From Bacteroides sp. 519 (lineage in GTDB: Bacteria > Bacteroidota > Bacteroidia > Bacteroidales > Bacteroidaceae), in NCBI RefSeq assembly GCF_010500955.1, contig NZ_QVMJ01000013.1, positions 1-64,000 on the forward strand: a stretch of 64,000 bases of DNA, written 5' to 3'. The notes beneath the pieces were generated by a model that worked only from the letters and a program-made list of their open reading frames with translations, had not been told where the DNA came from and did no database searches. Position 1 is the first letter of the stretch. Each line of letters begins with the position of its first letter. The translations under genes and the position numbers were made by a program. Shown here in pieces: positions 34,401-42,666 of this stretch.

Positions 34401-35540
34401 GGCAAATCGTTGCATGGTCGATGCTTTGACAAAAGCCACTGTGTCTCCTTTGTAAAAAGCATTGAAGCCGTAGCTTTGTCCGTGCATAAAACGGAGTTGC
34501 AATGTTTGCGAATTGGTTTGTGCTACTGCTCTAAGATTGGTTCCGTGAATATTTACCGGATCGTCTTGCGCCCCGGCAAAACGACATTCTGTAATGCTTA
34601 CCTTACCGCTGCAACCCGAAAAGTGCATAAAATCGGCTGATGAGGCTAGTATCCGTCCGCTCCCTTCGCGTGGCATGCAATGTACATTTTGCATGGTAAT
34701 GTTCCGTGTGTATTGACTTACAATGCCCAAGCCATGCATGTAGTGAACTTGCAAGTTCTGAAAAGTGATGTCGCAGCTCTCTTTAATAAACATACCTACC
34801 TGATCTCTGATAATATCTCGTACAGTAAGTGTATTGCCTACTTTGGGGCAGAACCCGGCAGGAGTACGAAAGCGAACTACACCAGGTGCTACCTCTGTAG
34901 CCGGTGCCGAGGCCAGTGTTTGCCAGCCTTTACTGTAGAAAAAATGTTCACTATCCGGGTCGTACTCAATACAATGGTTCTTGTTCGACCGCCACCCTTC
35001 GCCAAACAAATGAATGCGGTGATTTTCTACTTCGTAGCGCGAATCGCGGTGCAAGGTTACTTCTACTCCCTGATCATCGACTTTGCTGTATGTAAGTTCC
35101 GATCCTCCGGGACGTTCGAAGTCGAATTGCAGGTTGCGCATTTTAATTTGCCGGCAATGATCAAAAGCAATCATGGTCATTTTACCATGAAACATCAGGG
35201 TGGCTCCATTTCCTTCAATGGTTAGTTCTTCTATATTTTCGAACAATAAGCCGATTGTTTTTATTTTCGAAGGGCATTCTTCCTCGGTTGAAGTGTTGCT
35301 GATAAAGTACTCTTTGCGTGTGGCTCCTTCGGGCCAGAAGTCGTAACGGCCTTTGTCGAAAACAAGTACCTTGGCACGCAATTGCTTGCAGGCTTCAATA
35401 GCGGCCTGTAATTGCTCTATGCTGTTGGTGTACGAATAGGGTTTAGCACCAAAGGCTGATACATATATAGTGTCTTGTTGTTGAGCCAGTAGGCTAACGC
35501 ATGACAAGAGAGAAAGAATAAGGGTAGAATAACGTTTCAT
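31404..35540 (-). CDS. GH110 alpha-galactosidase / GH95 alpha-L-fucosidase fusion
   Basis: A 1378-residue exported enzyme (signal peptide MKRYSTLILSLLSCVSLLA; an upstream in-frame ATG at 35585 is less likely). Residues about 20-580 are a right-handed beta-helix matching GH110 alpha-1,3-galactosidases, with the conserved acidic pair in AGAQDDPVNIHG (about 325). Residues about 600-1378 are a GH95 fucosidase: PIGNGSIGANIMG at the N-domain, catalytic Asn residues in INIQMNYWPA (about 988), Glu in STSPEHGP (about 1117) and Asp in FQIDGNFGG (about 1275). GH110 enzymes remove the terminal alpha-1,3-galactose of blood group B, and GH95 enzymes typically remove alpha-1,2-fucose. The fusion would therefore strip both sugars of a B-type cap. 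It is the last gene of the SusC/D locus. Confidence 0.9.
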   Translation of the reverse strand: MKRYSTLILSLLSCVSLLAQQQDTIYVSAFGAKPYSYTNSIEQLQAAIEACKQLRAKVLVFDKGRYDFWPEGATRKEYFISNTSTEEECPSKIKTIGLLFENIEELTIEGNGATLMFHGKMTMIAFDHCRQIKMRNLQFDFERPGGSELTYSKVDDQGVEVTLHRDSRYEVENHRIHLFGEGWRSNKNHCIEYDPDSEHFFYSKGWQTLASAPATEVAPGVVRFRTPAGFCPKVGNTLTVRDIIRDQVGMFIKESCDITFQNLQVHYMHGLGIVSQYTRNITMQNVHCMPREGSGRILASSADFMHFSGCSGKVSITECRFAGAQDDPVNIHGTNLRAVAQTNSQTLQLRFMHGQSYGFNAFYKGDTVAFVKASTMQRFACAKVVAVNRLTDRLVEVSFDRDIPKDLTLNHDCVENLTCTPEVEIRNCYFTRTSTRGTLVTTPRKVVIEDNTYYKTGMSAILIEGDAEGWYESGPVKDVLIQNNTFIDCAYNGGPGNATIALNPHNSIVNEDYPVHENVRIVENRFETSGNPVLYAKSTKGLVFKKNNITPSNNTKELFILNACKDAVIKNETVSGLSIWFDTPNTLQGQAIWYNGRPDQWDGENKPETAGDTSRNPDPEWESQSLPIGNGSIGANIMGSVEVERITFNEKTLWRGGPNTSGGANYYWNVNKQSAHILNEIRQAFTEGDEKKAALLTRKNFNSEVGYESHSEKPFRFGNFTTMGEFYIETGLNATDISDYKRELSLDSALAVVQFNKDNITYKRNYFVSYPDNVMVMRFKASKQGKQNLIFNYSPNPVSTGKMAPDGTNGLVYTARLDNNQMEYTVRIHAITKGGTLSNQEGKLNIRNADEVVFLVTADTDYKINFDPDFTNPKAYVGTNPAETTRQWMQKAWNAGYEQLFQNHYEDYAALFNRVTLKLNPDVVHKQLPTPVRLQNYRKGQPDFYLEELYYQFGRYLLIASSRPGNLPANLQGIWHNNVDGPWRVDYHNNINIQMNYWPACSTQLDECMLPLIDFIRTLVKPGEKTAQAYFGARGWTASISGNIFGFTAPLASQDMSWNFNPMAGPWLATHVWEYYEYTRNKQFLKEIGYDLIKSSALFAVDYLWHKPDGTYTAAPSTSPEHGPVDEGTTFVHAVIREILLSAINASRELGVDSKERKQWENTLKNLVPYKTGRYGQLMEWSKDIDDPKDNHRHVNHLFGLHPGHTISPITTPELAEASKVVLKHRGDGATGWSMGWKLNQWARLHDGNHAYTLFGNLLKNGTLDNLWDTHPPFQIDGNFGGTAGVTEMLLQSHIGFIHLLPALPDQWKTGSVSGLCAKGNFVVDMEWANAELVKVEIFSKSGEPCTIKYKNETLFFKTVKGKSYKIVYKEGELSLIT

Positions 35541-35566
35541 TGTGTCGGGGTTCAAAATACTATAAA

Positions 35567-36643
35567 TCAAATCTTTAAAAAGCATTGTTTCTTATACATC
35601 ATTCTGAGAATAAAGAACAGAATAAGGAAGTTGGCAAAGGTTAACCATACCGAATAATAATTGCCCAGATAGGGTTTCAATCCATAACTAACCGATGCGG
35701 CTATGCAACGGAAGTTAATCACTTCGCCAAGCATATAGGCAGTAATAGAATTCATTCCATACACTTTCAACCAGTTCATGCCGCGGCTATATCCTTTATA
35801 ATCTATCAGATAATAAAACAGGGCCATTAACAAGAAACAGTATCCACCGGATAGCAGTGTCATGCTGCCTGTCCATATTCGTTTAATGATTGGCATTTGT
35901 AAACTCCACAACAATCCGGCACCTACCAGTACAAGCCCTGCAATGAATAGTTTTTGCACCACTTGTTTGCGTTTGTTTTTTCCTTCTTTCATAATGTGGC
36001 CGGCAAAGGTTCCTAACATAACCGTAACTCCAAAGGTGAGGCTACTCCATATCCATGTATAGGTGGGGTCGCCCCGGAAACGTCCTAATAAATAGGCATC
36101 CACTTTGTAGGCAAAGTTTCCTTCGAGACTAAAGTCGCCGGCAAAGGTCATGGGTATCCAATAAATCAGTAATAGCAATGCTGTAGATATGAGTTGTGTT
36201 TTTAATGAGCAGTGCAACAATAAGATGGCAGCTATCAGGTAACCTGTTGCAATGGCTTGCAGGGTGTTATTGTATATATAAATGTGGTGTAAGTCGAAAC
36301 CCAACAGGTTGCCTTGTACTATCATTCCGAATAGAAAGAGCAACAGAAATCGCTTAGCAATCTTTATTAGTTGAGAGTTGTTTTTGGGGTTGAGTTTTTT
36401 GTATTTAGCAAAAGAAAAAGGCATAGACACCCCTGTCATGAATAGAAACAACGGCATAATAAGGTCCCAGAAACGGAAACCCACCCAAACTTCATGGTCG
36501 AACTGATAAAGTATGCTGTTGAGCCACGGCAGGTTTAACTGTTGTCCTAAAGCAATGAAAACAGGTTGAAAAAACACTAGAAGAAAGAGATCGAAGCCTC
36601 TTAGGATGTCGAGAGAAGCTAAACGGGTAGAGGAAGGGGTCAT
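35567..36643 (-). CDS. DUF5009 / HGSNAT-like membrane acyltransferase
   Basis: A 358-residue protein with about ten membrane helices. The N-terminus RLASLDILRGFDLFLLVF and FRFWDLIMPLFLFMTGVSMPFSF are signatures of the DUF5009/heparan-alpha-glucosaminide N-acetyltransferase-like family. The eukaryotic relative acetylates terminal glucosamine across a membrane. A His in HEVWVGFRFWD is suitably placed to act as acceptor. Such genes occur often in Bacteroidota glycan loci, and a role in acetylating or importing liberated sugars is suspected but unproven. The gene lies 26 bp ahead of the fusion glycosidase and behind the intra-operon hairpin at 36664. Confidence 0.8.
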   Translation of the reverse strand: MTPSSTRLASLDILRGFDLFLLVFFQPVFIALGQQLNLPWLNSILYQFDHEVWVGFRFWDLIMPLFLFMTGVSMPFSFAKYKKLNPKNNSQLIKIAKRFLLLFLFGMIVQGNLLGFDLHHIYIYNNTLQAIATGYLIAAILLLHCSLKTQLISTALLLLIYWIPMTFAGDFSLEGNFAYKVDAYLLGRFRGDPTYTWIWSSLTFGVTVMLGTFAGHIMKEGKNKRKQVVQKLFIAGLVLVGAGLLWSLQMPIIKRIWTGSMTLLSGGYCFLLMALFYYLIDYKGYSRGMNWLKVYGMNSITAYMLGEVINFRCIAASVSYGLKPYLGNYYSVWLTFANFLILFFILRMMYKKQCFLKI

Positions 36644-36663
36644 ATTGATAAACTCTGTAAATG

Positions 36664-36711
36664 ATGCCGTTGGACATCCCCCCTAGGGGTTAAGGAGGGT
36701 TTCCAACGGCA
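36664..36711. promoter_or_regulatory. Stem-loop inside the glycan operon
   Basis: tgccgttgga (36664-36673) and tccaacggca (36702-36711) are perfect 10-bp complements around a C/G-rich loop containing ccccctaggggt. It lies between the lipoprotein gene and the membrane-protein gene, that is after the binding-protein part and before the enzyme part. No T-tract follows, so it may stabilise or process the upstream susCD message instead of ending transcription fully. Confidence 0.6.
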
Positions 36712-36724
36712 GGGTTGATATGCA

Positions 36725-37201
36725 CTAGTGATTAAACGCAGTAATCCGTATGGTCCATGTTTTCTTGGTACCGTCGGCTGCTGTTACTATGTACTTGTTA
36801 GCGTGTGTCCAATCGCCAGGTGTACCCAGTTCGGGTGCTCCGTCGGTTGGGGCAATGCGTGCTGCTGTTGATATACGTGCAGTTCCCCACAGTAGTTTTT
36901 GTGTAACCTGATTACGTATAGCTTCGGTGAAAGTAGCATCGGCTGCGGGTATTTTCACGGTTACGTTTACTACTGCTTGCTCGCTATCTACCTCGCTGCT
37001 GCAACTCAACTGCTTTTCGGCTACAATGGGTTCGCCGGTAATGGCATCTTTCTTACCACTATCCCAACGGTAATAGAATACAGCTTGCGATATTTCGGCT
37101 TCTTCGTAGGCAGGCATATCTTCCCAGCCACAGGCCATTAACAACGGCATGCACAATAAAATGGTTAGCCAACTGAATTGTTTTGAGTTTATTCTTTTCA
37201 T
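36725..37201 (-). CDS. Small surface lipoprotein of the glycan locus
   Basis: A 158-residue lipoprotein: MKRINSKQFSWLTILLCMPL then the lipobox LMAC with Cys24. The mature protein is a single beta-domain, ending with KYIVTAADGTKKTWTIRI, a pattern seen in DUF5018 and related Ig/PKD-like domains of Bacteroidota surface proteins. It follows the SusD gene by 28 bp. In comparable loci the third product is a surface glycan-binding protein (SusE/F position). At this size it is a minimal version, so binding activity is only inferred. Confidence 0.7.
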   Translation of the reverse strand: MKRINSKQFSWLTILLCMPLLMACGWEDMPAYEEAEISQAVFYYRWDSGKKDAITGEPIVAEKQLSCSSEVDSEQAVVNVTVKIPAADATFTEAIRNQVTQKLLWGTARISTAARIAPTDGAPELGTPGDWTHANKYIVTAADGTKKTWTIRITAFNH

Positions 37202-37229
37202 GTTTTTCTTATTTTATTTGTTCATTAAA

Positions 37230-39104
37230 TTACCAACCCGGATTTTGATCACTGTCGGATATAGCCGAGTTTGCATTAATAATTGTTTGAGTAATGGGGA
37301 ACAAATAGGCCCGGTTTTCATTGAATGTGCGTTGATCGTTCTGAAACTGTACATTGCCAATGTATGCAGCTGTACGGTCGGTGGCTATTTCAATAAATGT
37401 GGCAGGCTCATCTAATTCGAGAATGGTGCTTCCCGGTGCTAAACCGTGATTGGCTTCGTATCCGTATTTACCCCAGCGCAACAAGCTCCAGTAATAATCG
37501 GCTTCGAAAACAAATTCTACCCGGCGTTCGCGCTTGTAGTCGGTCCATGCCTCCTGAAGCGTAGTAGCTGTTGATGCCGGAAGCCCTCCATGAATGGTAC
37601 GGGTTTGGTTGAAGGTTTCTATTGCTGCTGTTAGCATGCTTGCATCTGTTTTAGCCAAACAGAGTTGCGCTTCGGCTTTATTTAACACTGCGCGGCCGTA
37701 GCGGAACACCACTTTATGATAGTCGGTTGGGGTATTGTAGAATACACGGGGCGACACATTGGTATAGATAGACTTGCGCATGCCATAGTTGGTTAACGGA
37801 ACATGGTCGGCACCGTATGCTTCGCTTGCCCAACGGCTGAAGTTACCCAACCGGCAAGTGGCCAGTGTTTCGCCATAGAAAGAAGAACCATCGTGCAGAA
37901 TAGTGGCATCGAACCGTTTATCCCGGTATTGATACATTAAGTCGCTGATGGAAACATCGGCCGTAGTAACTGCATAAGCCAATGATGTTTGGTCTACCAA
38001 TTCGGCAGGGTCTTTAGGAGTAATGCGTCCTGCTGCATCGGTAAGGCTGATGGGCGAGGTGTTTTCGACGAACTGTGAACTTTCGTTCCAACGTACGGCC
38101 TGACCTGTTTTCTGATCAATAACCAGGTAGTTGTCTACCAAATTCTGGCTGGGTGTATAGTCTAACCAACCCTCAAAGATATCGGCTTGTTTAAAGAGCG
38201 GACCGCAGTCGTTCTTGGCCAGATTATCGTTCAACAGGTTGGGCATCAGGTTAATCATGGTGTTCATACAGTTGTTGTTGGTTTTGCTGTAGTAGGTTGC
38301 CATGATAATCTCGGGCGAGTTGTACGCTCCTTTTTCGTTGAATATGCTTTCGTAATCGGCATCTAGCGACACCCCTTCTATAGCATCTACAGCGGCAATG
38401 GCCTCTCTGTACAGGTCTGTGCCTGTAGCTTTATGTAATGAAGCATCGTTATTGGTATAAGCTGCTGCTGTAAGACAAACCTCGGATAATAATGCCAAAC
38501 CCGCGTTCTTGGTTAAGCGTCCGCTAACGGCTGTTTGCGGCAAGCCTTCAATAGCCTCTCTGAGGTCGGTCAATACTTTACTGTAACTTTCAACTATATT
38601 GGCTGTTAGGGGCAGGTTGAATTCGTCGGTAGTGTTAAGTACACGGTCAACCCAGATAAACCGGCCACTGTGACGGGCCAAATCGTAGTATATCATGGCC
38701 CGCATCATCTTGGCTTCGGCTGTATACTGTGTTTTATATTTCTCGTCCAACACATCAGAACCGGCAACCTTTTCGATAATCAGGTTACAGTTGCGAATGG
38801 CTGTAAAGCGGTTAAATCCCCAGTTCCAGGTACGGTCTCTTAGCCCGCGTGCTTCCGAAGGGCAAGAGCTTCGGCAGGGAACAAGGTTGGTAGTAAAGGC
38901 ATTATCAATAGTAGCAAAGTCGGTATATGGGCTCGAAGCAGAGCCGTAGTTAGTAATAACAAAAGCATCTACCGTACTGGGACTGCTCCATACCAGATTG
39001 TCACTATAGGTTTCTGTAGGTTTTGTATCCAGAAAATCGTTGCAGCTTTGCAATGCCATGGTTCCGGCAAGGCAAGCAAATACTATATATTGATTTAGTT
39101 TCAT
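37230..39104 (-). CDS. SusD/RagB-family surface glycan-binding lipoprotein
   Basis: A 624-residue lipoprotein: the signal MKLNQYIVFACLAGTMALQS precedes Cys21, and the usual CNDFLDTKP start of mature SusD proteins follows. TPR-like helices at about 80-230 include AKMMRAMIYYDLARHSG, the common SusD pattern. The C-terminus shows YKRERRVEFVFEADYYWSLLRWGK, also characteristic, and YLFPITQ near the end. It binds a glycan at the cell surface as lid for the SusC barrel. It lies 19 bp after the SusC stop. Substrate is not readable from the sequence, but downstream GH110-GH95 points to alpha-Gal/Fuc capped host glycans. Confidence 0.94.
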   Translation of the reverse strand: MKLNQYIVFACLAGTMALQSCNDFLDTKPTETYSDNLVWSSPSTVDAFVITNYGSASSPYTDFATIDNAFTTNLVPCRSSCPSEARGLRDRTWNWGFNRFTAIRNCNLIIEKVAGSDVLDEKYKTQYTAEAKMMRAMIYYDLARHSGRFIWVDRVLNTTDEFNLPLTANIVESYSKVLTDLREAIEGLPQTAVSGRLTKNAGLALLSEVCLTAAAYTNNDASLHKATGTDLYREAIAAVDAIEGVSLDADYESIFNEKGAYNSPEIIMATYYSKTNNNCMNTMINLMPNLLNDNLAKNDCGPLFKQADIFEGWLDYTPSQNLVDNYLVIDQKTGQAVRWNESSQFVENTSPISLTDAAGRITPKDPAELVDQTSLAYAVTTADVSISDLMYQYRDKRFDATILHDGSSFYGETLATCRLGNFSRWASEAYGADHVPLTNYGMRKSIYTNVSPRVFYNTPTDYHKVVFRYGRAVLNKAEAQLCLAKTDASMLTAAIETFNQTRTIHGGLPASTATTLQEAWTDYKRERRVEFVFEADYYWSLLRWGKYGYEANHGLAPGSTILELDEPATFIEIATDRTAAYIGNVQFQNDQRTFNENRAYLFPITQTIINANSAISDSDQNPGW

Positions 39105-39123
39105 AAGTAATTTGTTGTTAAAG

Positions 39124-42100
39124 TTAGAATCCTAAACTCAGGCTGATGGTATATACTCTCGAAATGGGATAAGCATACATGCTTCCACTTCCTACCTCAG
39201 GGTCCATACCGTATTTCTTGGCTGGGCTGAACGTAAGTAAGTTGTAACCACCCAGCGACAGGGCACACTTCGACAGCCAACTCACATTTTTCAGTAACTT
39301 ATGCTTGAAGTCGTAGCCAACAGAAGCGTTCTTTAAACGGATGTAAGCTGCATTAACCAACCAAAAATCCGAAGTGCTGAAGTTGTTATTGCCATTGTAA
39401 CCGGCGCTTGAGTGTTGGCGCGGATAGCGTGCATTGGTGTTGCCCGGCTCCCAGATGTCGGTTTGGAATTCGTAAATAACCGGTAGGTAATTGCTGTTTC
39501 CGCCTTGCAGAATGTTTCCCATCACAATATCATACGAAGTAGCTCCCTGCCACAACATGTTCAGGAACCAACCTTTATAGTGTAAATCGGCAGTAATACC
39601 GTAGTTGGCACGGGGCGACGATCCGCTTCCGATGCGTACTTGGTCCTCACCATCAATAATACCATCACCGTTAAAGTCTTTATACTTAATGTCTCCTGCT
39701 ACCAGGTTGGTAGAGCTGGTTAGCTTGGGCGAATTGTACACATCGTAATAGTCTTTGTACAGTCCATCGGTAATATAACCAATGGTGGTATAACTGCCCT
39801 CTTGTGTAACCCGCTTGTAAGGGTTCTTTTGATTTACTTCCGATTCGTAGGGATTAATATTATAACGATCGTCGTACAACGTCATGTTGGCCGATAGTGC
39901 ATATTCCAACTCATTGATTTTGTCTTTCCATTGCACAACAAATTCAAAACCTTGCCTGATGCGTTCGCCATTGGTTTTAATGGTTGGAAGGTCTTTACCC
40001 AATGGTGCGGTATAAGCTACTCCCGAAGGTGTGTGCAGATAACCGGTGGTAGCCTTTCTGAAATAGTCTACCGAACCCGATAGACGACTGTTGAGCGAAG
40101 CAAAGTCGAACCCGATATTGAAATCCTTAACGGTGTACCAACTGATGTCGGGGCTAACCAGATTGCCTTCACTGAATCCGGGAACAAACTGCCCACCGAA
40201 GTAACCTCCGCGTTCCGAAAGGTTATATGAAGGCAGATACGCATACCTGCCTACACCGCTATCCTGTCCAATCTCACCATAAGAAACCCGTATTTTAAAC
40301 TGATCGAAGATGTGATTTTCGCGTAGTTTGGTCCAGAAACGTTCTTCCGAAATAGCCCAGGCCAATGATCCGGAGAAGAAAGTCCCCCAACGATTACCAT
40401 CCGGAAACTGGTCGCTTCCATCGTAGCGCATATTGACTTCGGCCATATATCTGGCTGCATAATCGTATTTTAAGCGTGCAATAAGGCCGGCATTGCGGCT
40501 TCCAACTCCCTCCGATGAACTGTTCTTTGCCGTATTTACCGGGCCCGCTCCAATCTGATCTACATCTAGTATGTATTGTTCGCGCGAGAGGCTGTTTGTA
40601 TCAAAGTCTCTACCATTGGCCTCGATACCCAATGTAGCACCTACCGTATGCACTTCTTTAAAAGTGTTGCTGTAATCGGCAAAAAATTGTGTAGCAAAGT
40701 TGCGGTAGTAGTAGGTGTTTTTTGATAAACTGGATTTAGCCGGTGTGTTGGGGTTTCCCTCCCAGTCGTAAGCTGTAGCAGTTTTATTCCACGATTTGTT
40801 TTTATCGTTCATAATGGTGTAGTTACCCAATGCTTTCAGCTTCAGTCCGGGTACCCATGGAAGGCTCCATTCTAATGACAGATTACCTTTTACAGTGCTT
40901 CTTTGTTGCTTAAAGTATCCGCCGTTTTCGCTGATGTCCAGCAACGGATTATCTGTGGTGCCACTGTAAATCTGCCCGTACGGGTTGTAGGCTGGTTCAA
41001 AAGGTTTTTTGTTTTGAATGTGCGACCATATTGTAAAATAGCCACTACCACCAGCTGTTGCCGGTTCGTTGAGGTCAAGAATGTAGGCATCGATACCGGT
41101 TGTTACCTTCAACCCAATTTCTTTGAGATTGGCTACCAGATTGGTACGTACATTATAGCGTTGCATGCTGTGTGTATTGCTGCGATAAATTGATTCCTGA
41201 TCGTAGTAGCCTAGCCCAGTATAAATCCTTATGTTTTCGCTTCCTCCTCTAACCGAGAGGTTGTGGCTTTGTTCGGGTGCAAACGTACGCATGGTAACAT
41301 CTTGCCAGTCGGTATTGGCATGGCCAAAAGGGTCACTCCCGTCTTTGTACTTTTGCAAGTCTTCGGGCAAATACAAATCGGGTAGTCCGTCCGATTGTTG
41401 ACCTCTGTTCAGGTAATAAGCCGCGTGGTAAGCATCCAGTTTCTCGGGCAGATAAGCCGGCTGACTTAGTGTGTAGTTGAAGTTATAGTCTACATTCAGT
41501 TTGCCGCTTTTGCCTTGTTTGGTTGTTACCATAATAATGCCATTACCTGCGCGGGCACCGTATACGGCTGTTGCCGAGGCATCTTTTAAAATAGAAATCT
41601 GGTCGATATCGTTTGGATTGAGGTTCTGGAAGTCTCGTGCTTCCGATATAACATCATCAATAACATACAGTGGACTTCCACCACCACGTATGCTGATACT
41701 CGATGTTTGATTAATACCTCCGCCCGACGTGGTAACAATAAGCCCTGCCGCCCGGCCTGCCAAACTTTGTGTAACATTGGGCACGGGTGTTTGTGCAATT
41801 TCATCAGCCTTTACGCTGGATATGGCCGATGTTGTTTTGCGTTTTGAGGTAGTTCCATATCCCACAACCACAACTTCGTCGAGCGTCTTGGCATCTTCTT
41901 TCATTGTAATGGTGTAGGTGGTTTCGGCCCCTATGGTTATCTCCTGTGTTAGATATCCCAGGAATTTCACCACCAATACATCGCCTATATTAGCAGCAAT
42001 GGTAAAAAGCCCATCTATATCGGTAATGGTTCCGGTCGATGTGTTTTTAACCATAATGTTCACCCCTATAACAGGGTCGCCAAACTCATCTTTTACACTC

Positions 42101-42531
42101 CCCTTTATTTGTCTTTTGTTTTGGGCAATCATTTGGCGCAGGTCGTTTTCGGTTCCTTTGCCCCGGTTCTTTAGTATCACAATGTGGTTTCCCGTCATGG
42201 TATATTCCAGTTCCTGATCGCTCAGTACAGCTTTCAGTACATCTTTAACCGGCATGTTCTCTACCTGTATAGATACTTGGCGGTGTATATCTACATCACT
42301 TACTTCAAACCAGAACGAGTAATCGGTTTGCTCTTTGATCGATGCAAAAACATCATTCAATGTTTTGTTTTGCAAGTTAATGGATACTTTGGTGTTTTGC
42401 GAATACGTATTCGCCGAGATAGATAGTATCCCCGTAATCAGAAGAATAAATGTAGCTTTCATGATATTTACAATTCTCCCGCTATATAAAACCGGGCATA
42501 GAATTCCTTTGCATAAAGTTTTTTTATACAT
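39124..42531 (-). CDS. SusC/RagA-family TonB-dependent transporter with signalling (STN) domain
   Basis: A 1135-residue outer-membrane transporter. Order: a long pre-signal and signal segment (MYKKTLCKG to about residue 44, with IMKATFILLITGILSISA; a shorter start at 42462 is possible), an STN signalling domain at about 48-120 (NLQNKTLNDVFASIKEQT), a carboxypeptidase-like domain at about 137-215 (IKGSVKDEFGDPVIGVNI), a TonB plug starting with VVVGYGTTSKRKTTSAISSV, and a 22-strand-type barrel ending in an aromatic (SLSLGF). The STN domain couples to the FecR anti-sigma factor encoded next to it, so substrate binding should trigger the ECF sigma factor. The gene is the first of the structural part of the locus. 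Confidence 0.94.
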   Translation of the reverse strand: MYKKTLCKGILCPVLYSGRIVNIMKATFILLITGILSISANTYSQNTKVSINLQNKTLNDVFASIKEQTDYSFWFEVSDVDIHRQVSIQVENMPVKDVLKAVLSDQELEYTMTGNHIVILKNRGKGTENDLRQMIAQNKRQIKGSVKDEFGDPVIGVNIMVKNTSTGTITDIDGLFTIAANIGDVLVVKFLGYLTQEITIGAETTYTITMKEDAKTLDEVVVVGYGTTSKRKTTSAISSVKADEIAQTPVPNVTQSLAGRAAGLIVTTSGGGINQTSSISIRGGGSPLYVIDDVISEARDFQNLNPNDIDQISILKDASATAVYGARAGNGIIMVTTKQGKSGKLNVDYNFNYTLSQPAYLPEKLDAYHAAYYLNRGQQSDGLPDLYLPEDLQKYKDGSDPFGHANTDWQDVTMRTFAPEQSHNLSVRGGSENIRIYTGLGYYDQESIYRSNTHSMQRYNVRTNLVANLKEIGLKVTTGIDAYILDLNEPATAGGSGYFTIWSHIQNKKPFEPAYNPYGQIYSGTTDNPLLDISENGGYFKQQRSTVKGNLSLEWSLPWVPGLKLKALGNYTIMNDKNKSWNKTATAYDWEGNPNTPAKSSLSKNTYYYRNFATQFFADYSNTFKEVHTVGATLGIEANGRDFDTNSLSREQYILDVDQIGAGPVNTAKNSSSEGVGSRNAGLIARLKYDYAARYMAEVNMRYDGSDQFPDGNRWGTFFSGSLAWAISEERFWTKLRENHIFDQFKIRVSYGEIGQDSGVGRYAYLPSYNLSERGGYFGGQFVPGFSEGNLVSPDISWYTVKDFNIGFDFASLNSRLSGSVDYFRKATTGYLHTPSGVAYTAPLGKDLPTIKTNGERIRQGFEFVVQWKDKINELEYALSANMTLYDDRYNINPYESEVNQKNPYKRVTQEGSYTTIGYITDGLYKDYYDVYNSPKLTSSTNLVAGDIKYKDFNGDGIIDGEDQVRIGSGSSPRANYGITADLHYKGWFLNMLWQGATSYDIVMGNILQGGNSNYLPVIYEFQTDIWEPGNTNARYPRQHSSAGYNGNNNFSTSDFWLVNAAYIRLKNASVGYDFKHKLLKNVSWLSKCALSLGGYNLLTFSPAKKYGMDPEVGSGSMYAYPISRVYTISLSLGF

Positions 42532-42585
42532 TTGTATTAGTTTTAGAGTTAATAATCAGATTCGATGATTTTTAATCCGGAACAA

Positions 42586-42617
42586 GAGCCGGTGGATGTG
42601 GCCGCATCCTCCGGCTC
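42586..42617. promoter_or_regulatory. Strong stem-loop between fecR and susC
   Basis: gagccgg..ccggctc (7 bp) with an inner ggatg/catcc pair forms a stable hairpin in the 135-bp gap behind the FecR gene. It is followed by gctttttaatt in the plus direction, while the minus-strand side lacks a T-run, so it is not a canonical terminator for FecR transcription. It may form part of the susC leader. No consensus -7 box for susC is visible here, consistent with use of the dedicated ECF sigma factor. Confidence 0.55.
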
Positions 42618-42666
42618 GCTTTTTAATTAAACGTTTTTTTCATACTGACTTAATTACTGGTTATTG

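Noticed and set aside
34680..35225. 181-aa plus-strand frame antisense to the GH110 domain
   Set aside because: The GH110 frame holds the conserved signature and signal peptide. The opposite frame is a shadow.
42586..42617. Intrinsic terminator for the fecR transcript
   Set aside because: The T-run is on the wrong side for minus-strand transcription; on the correct side the sequence is ttgttccgg. It was kept only as a stem-loop.
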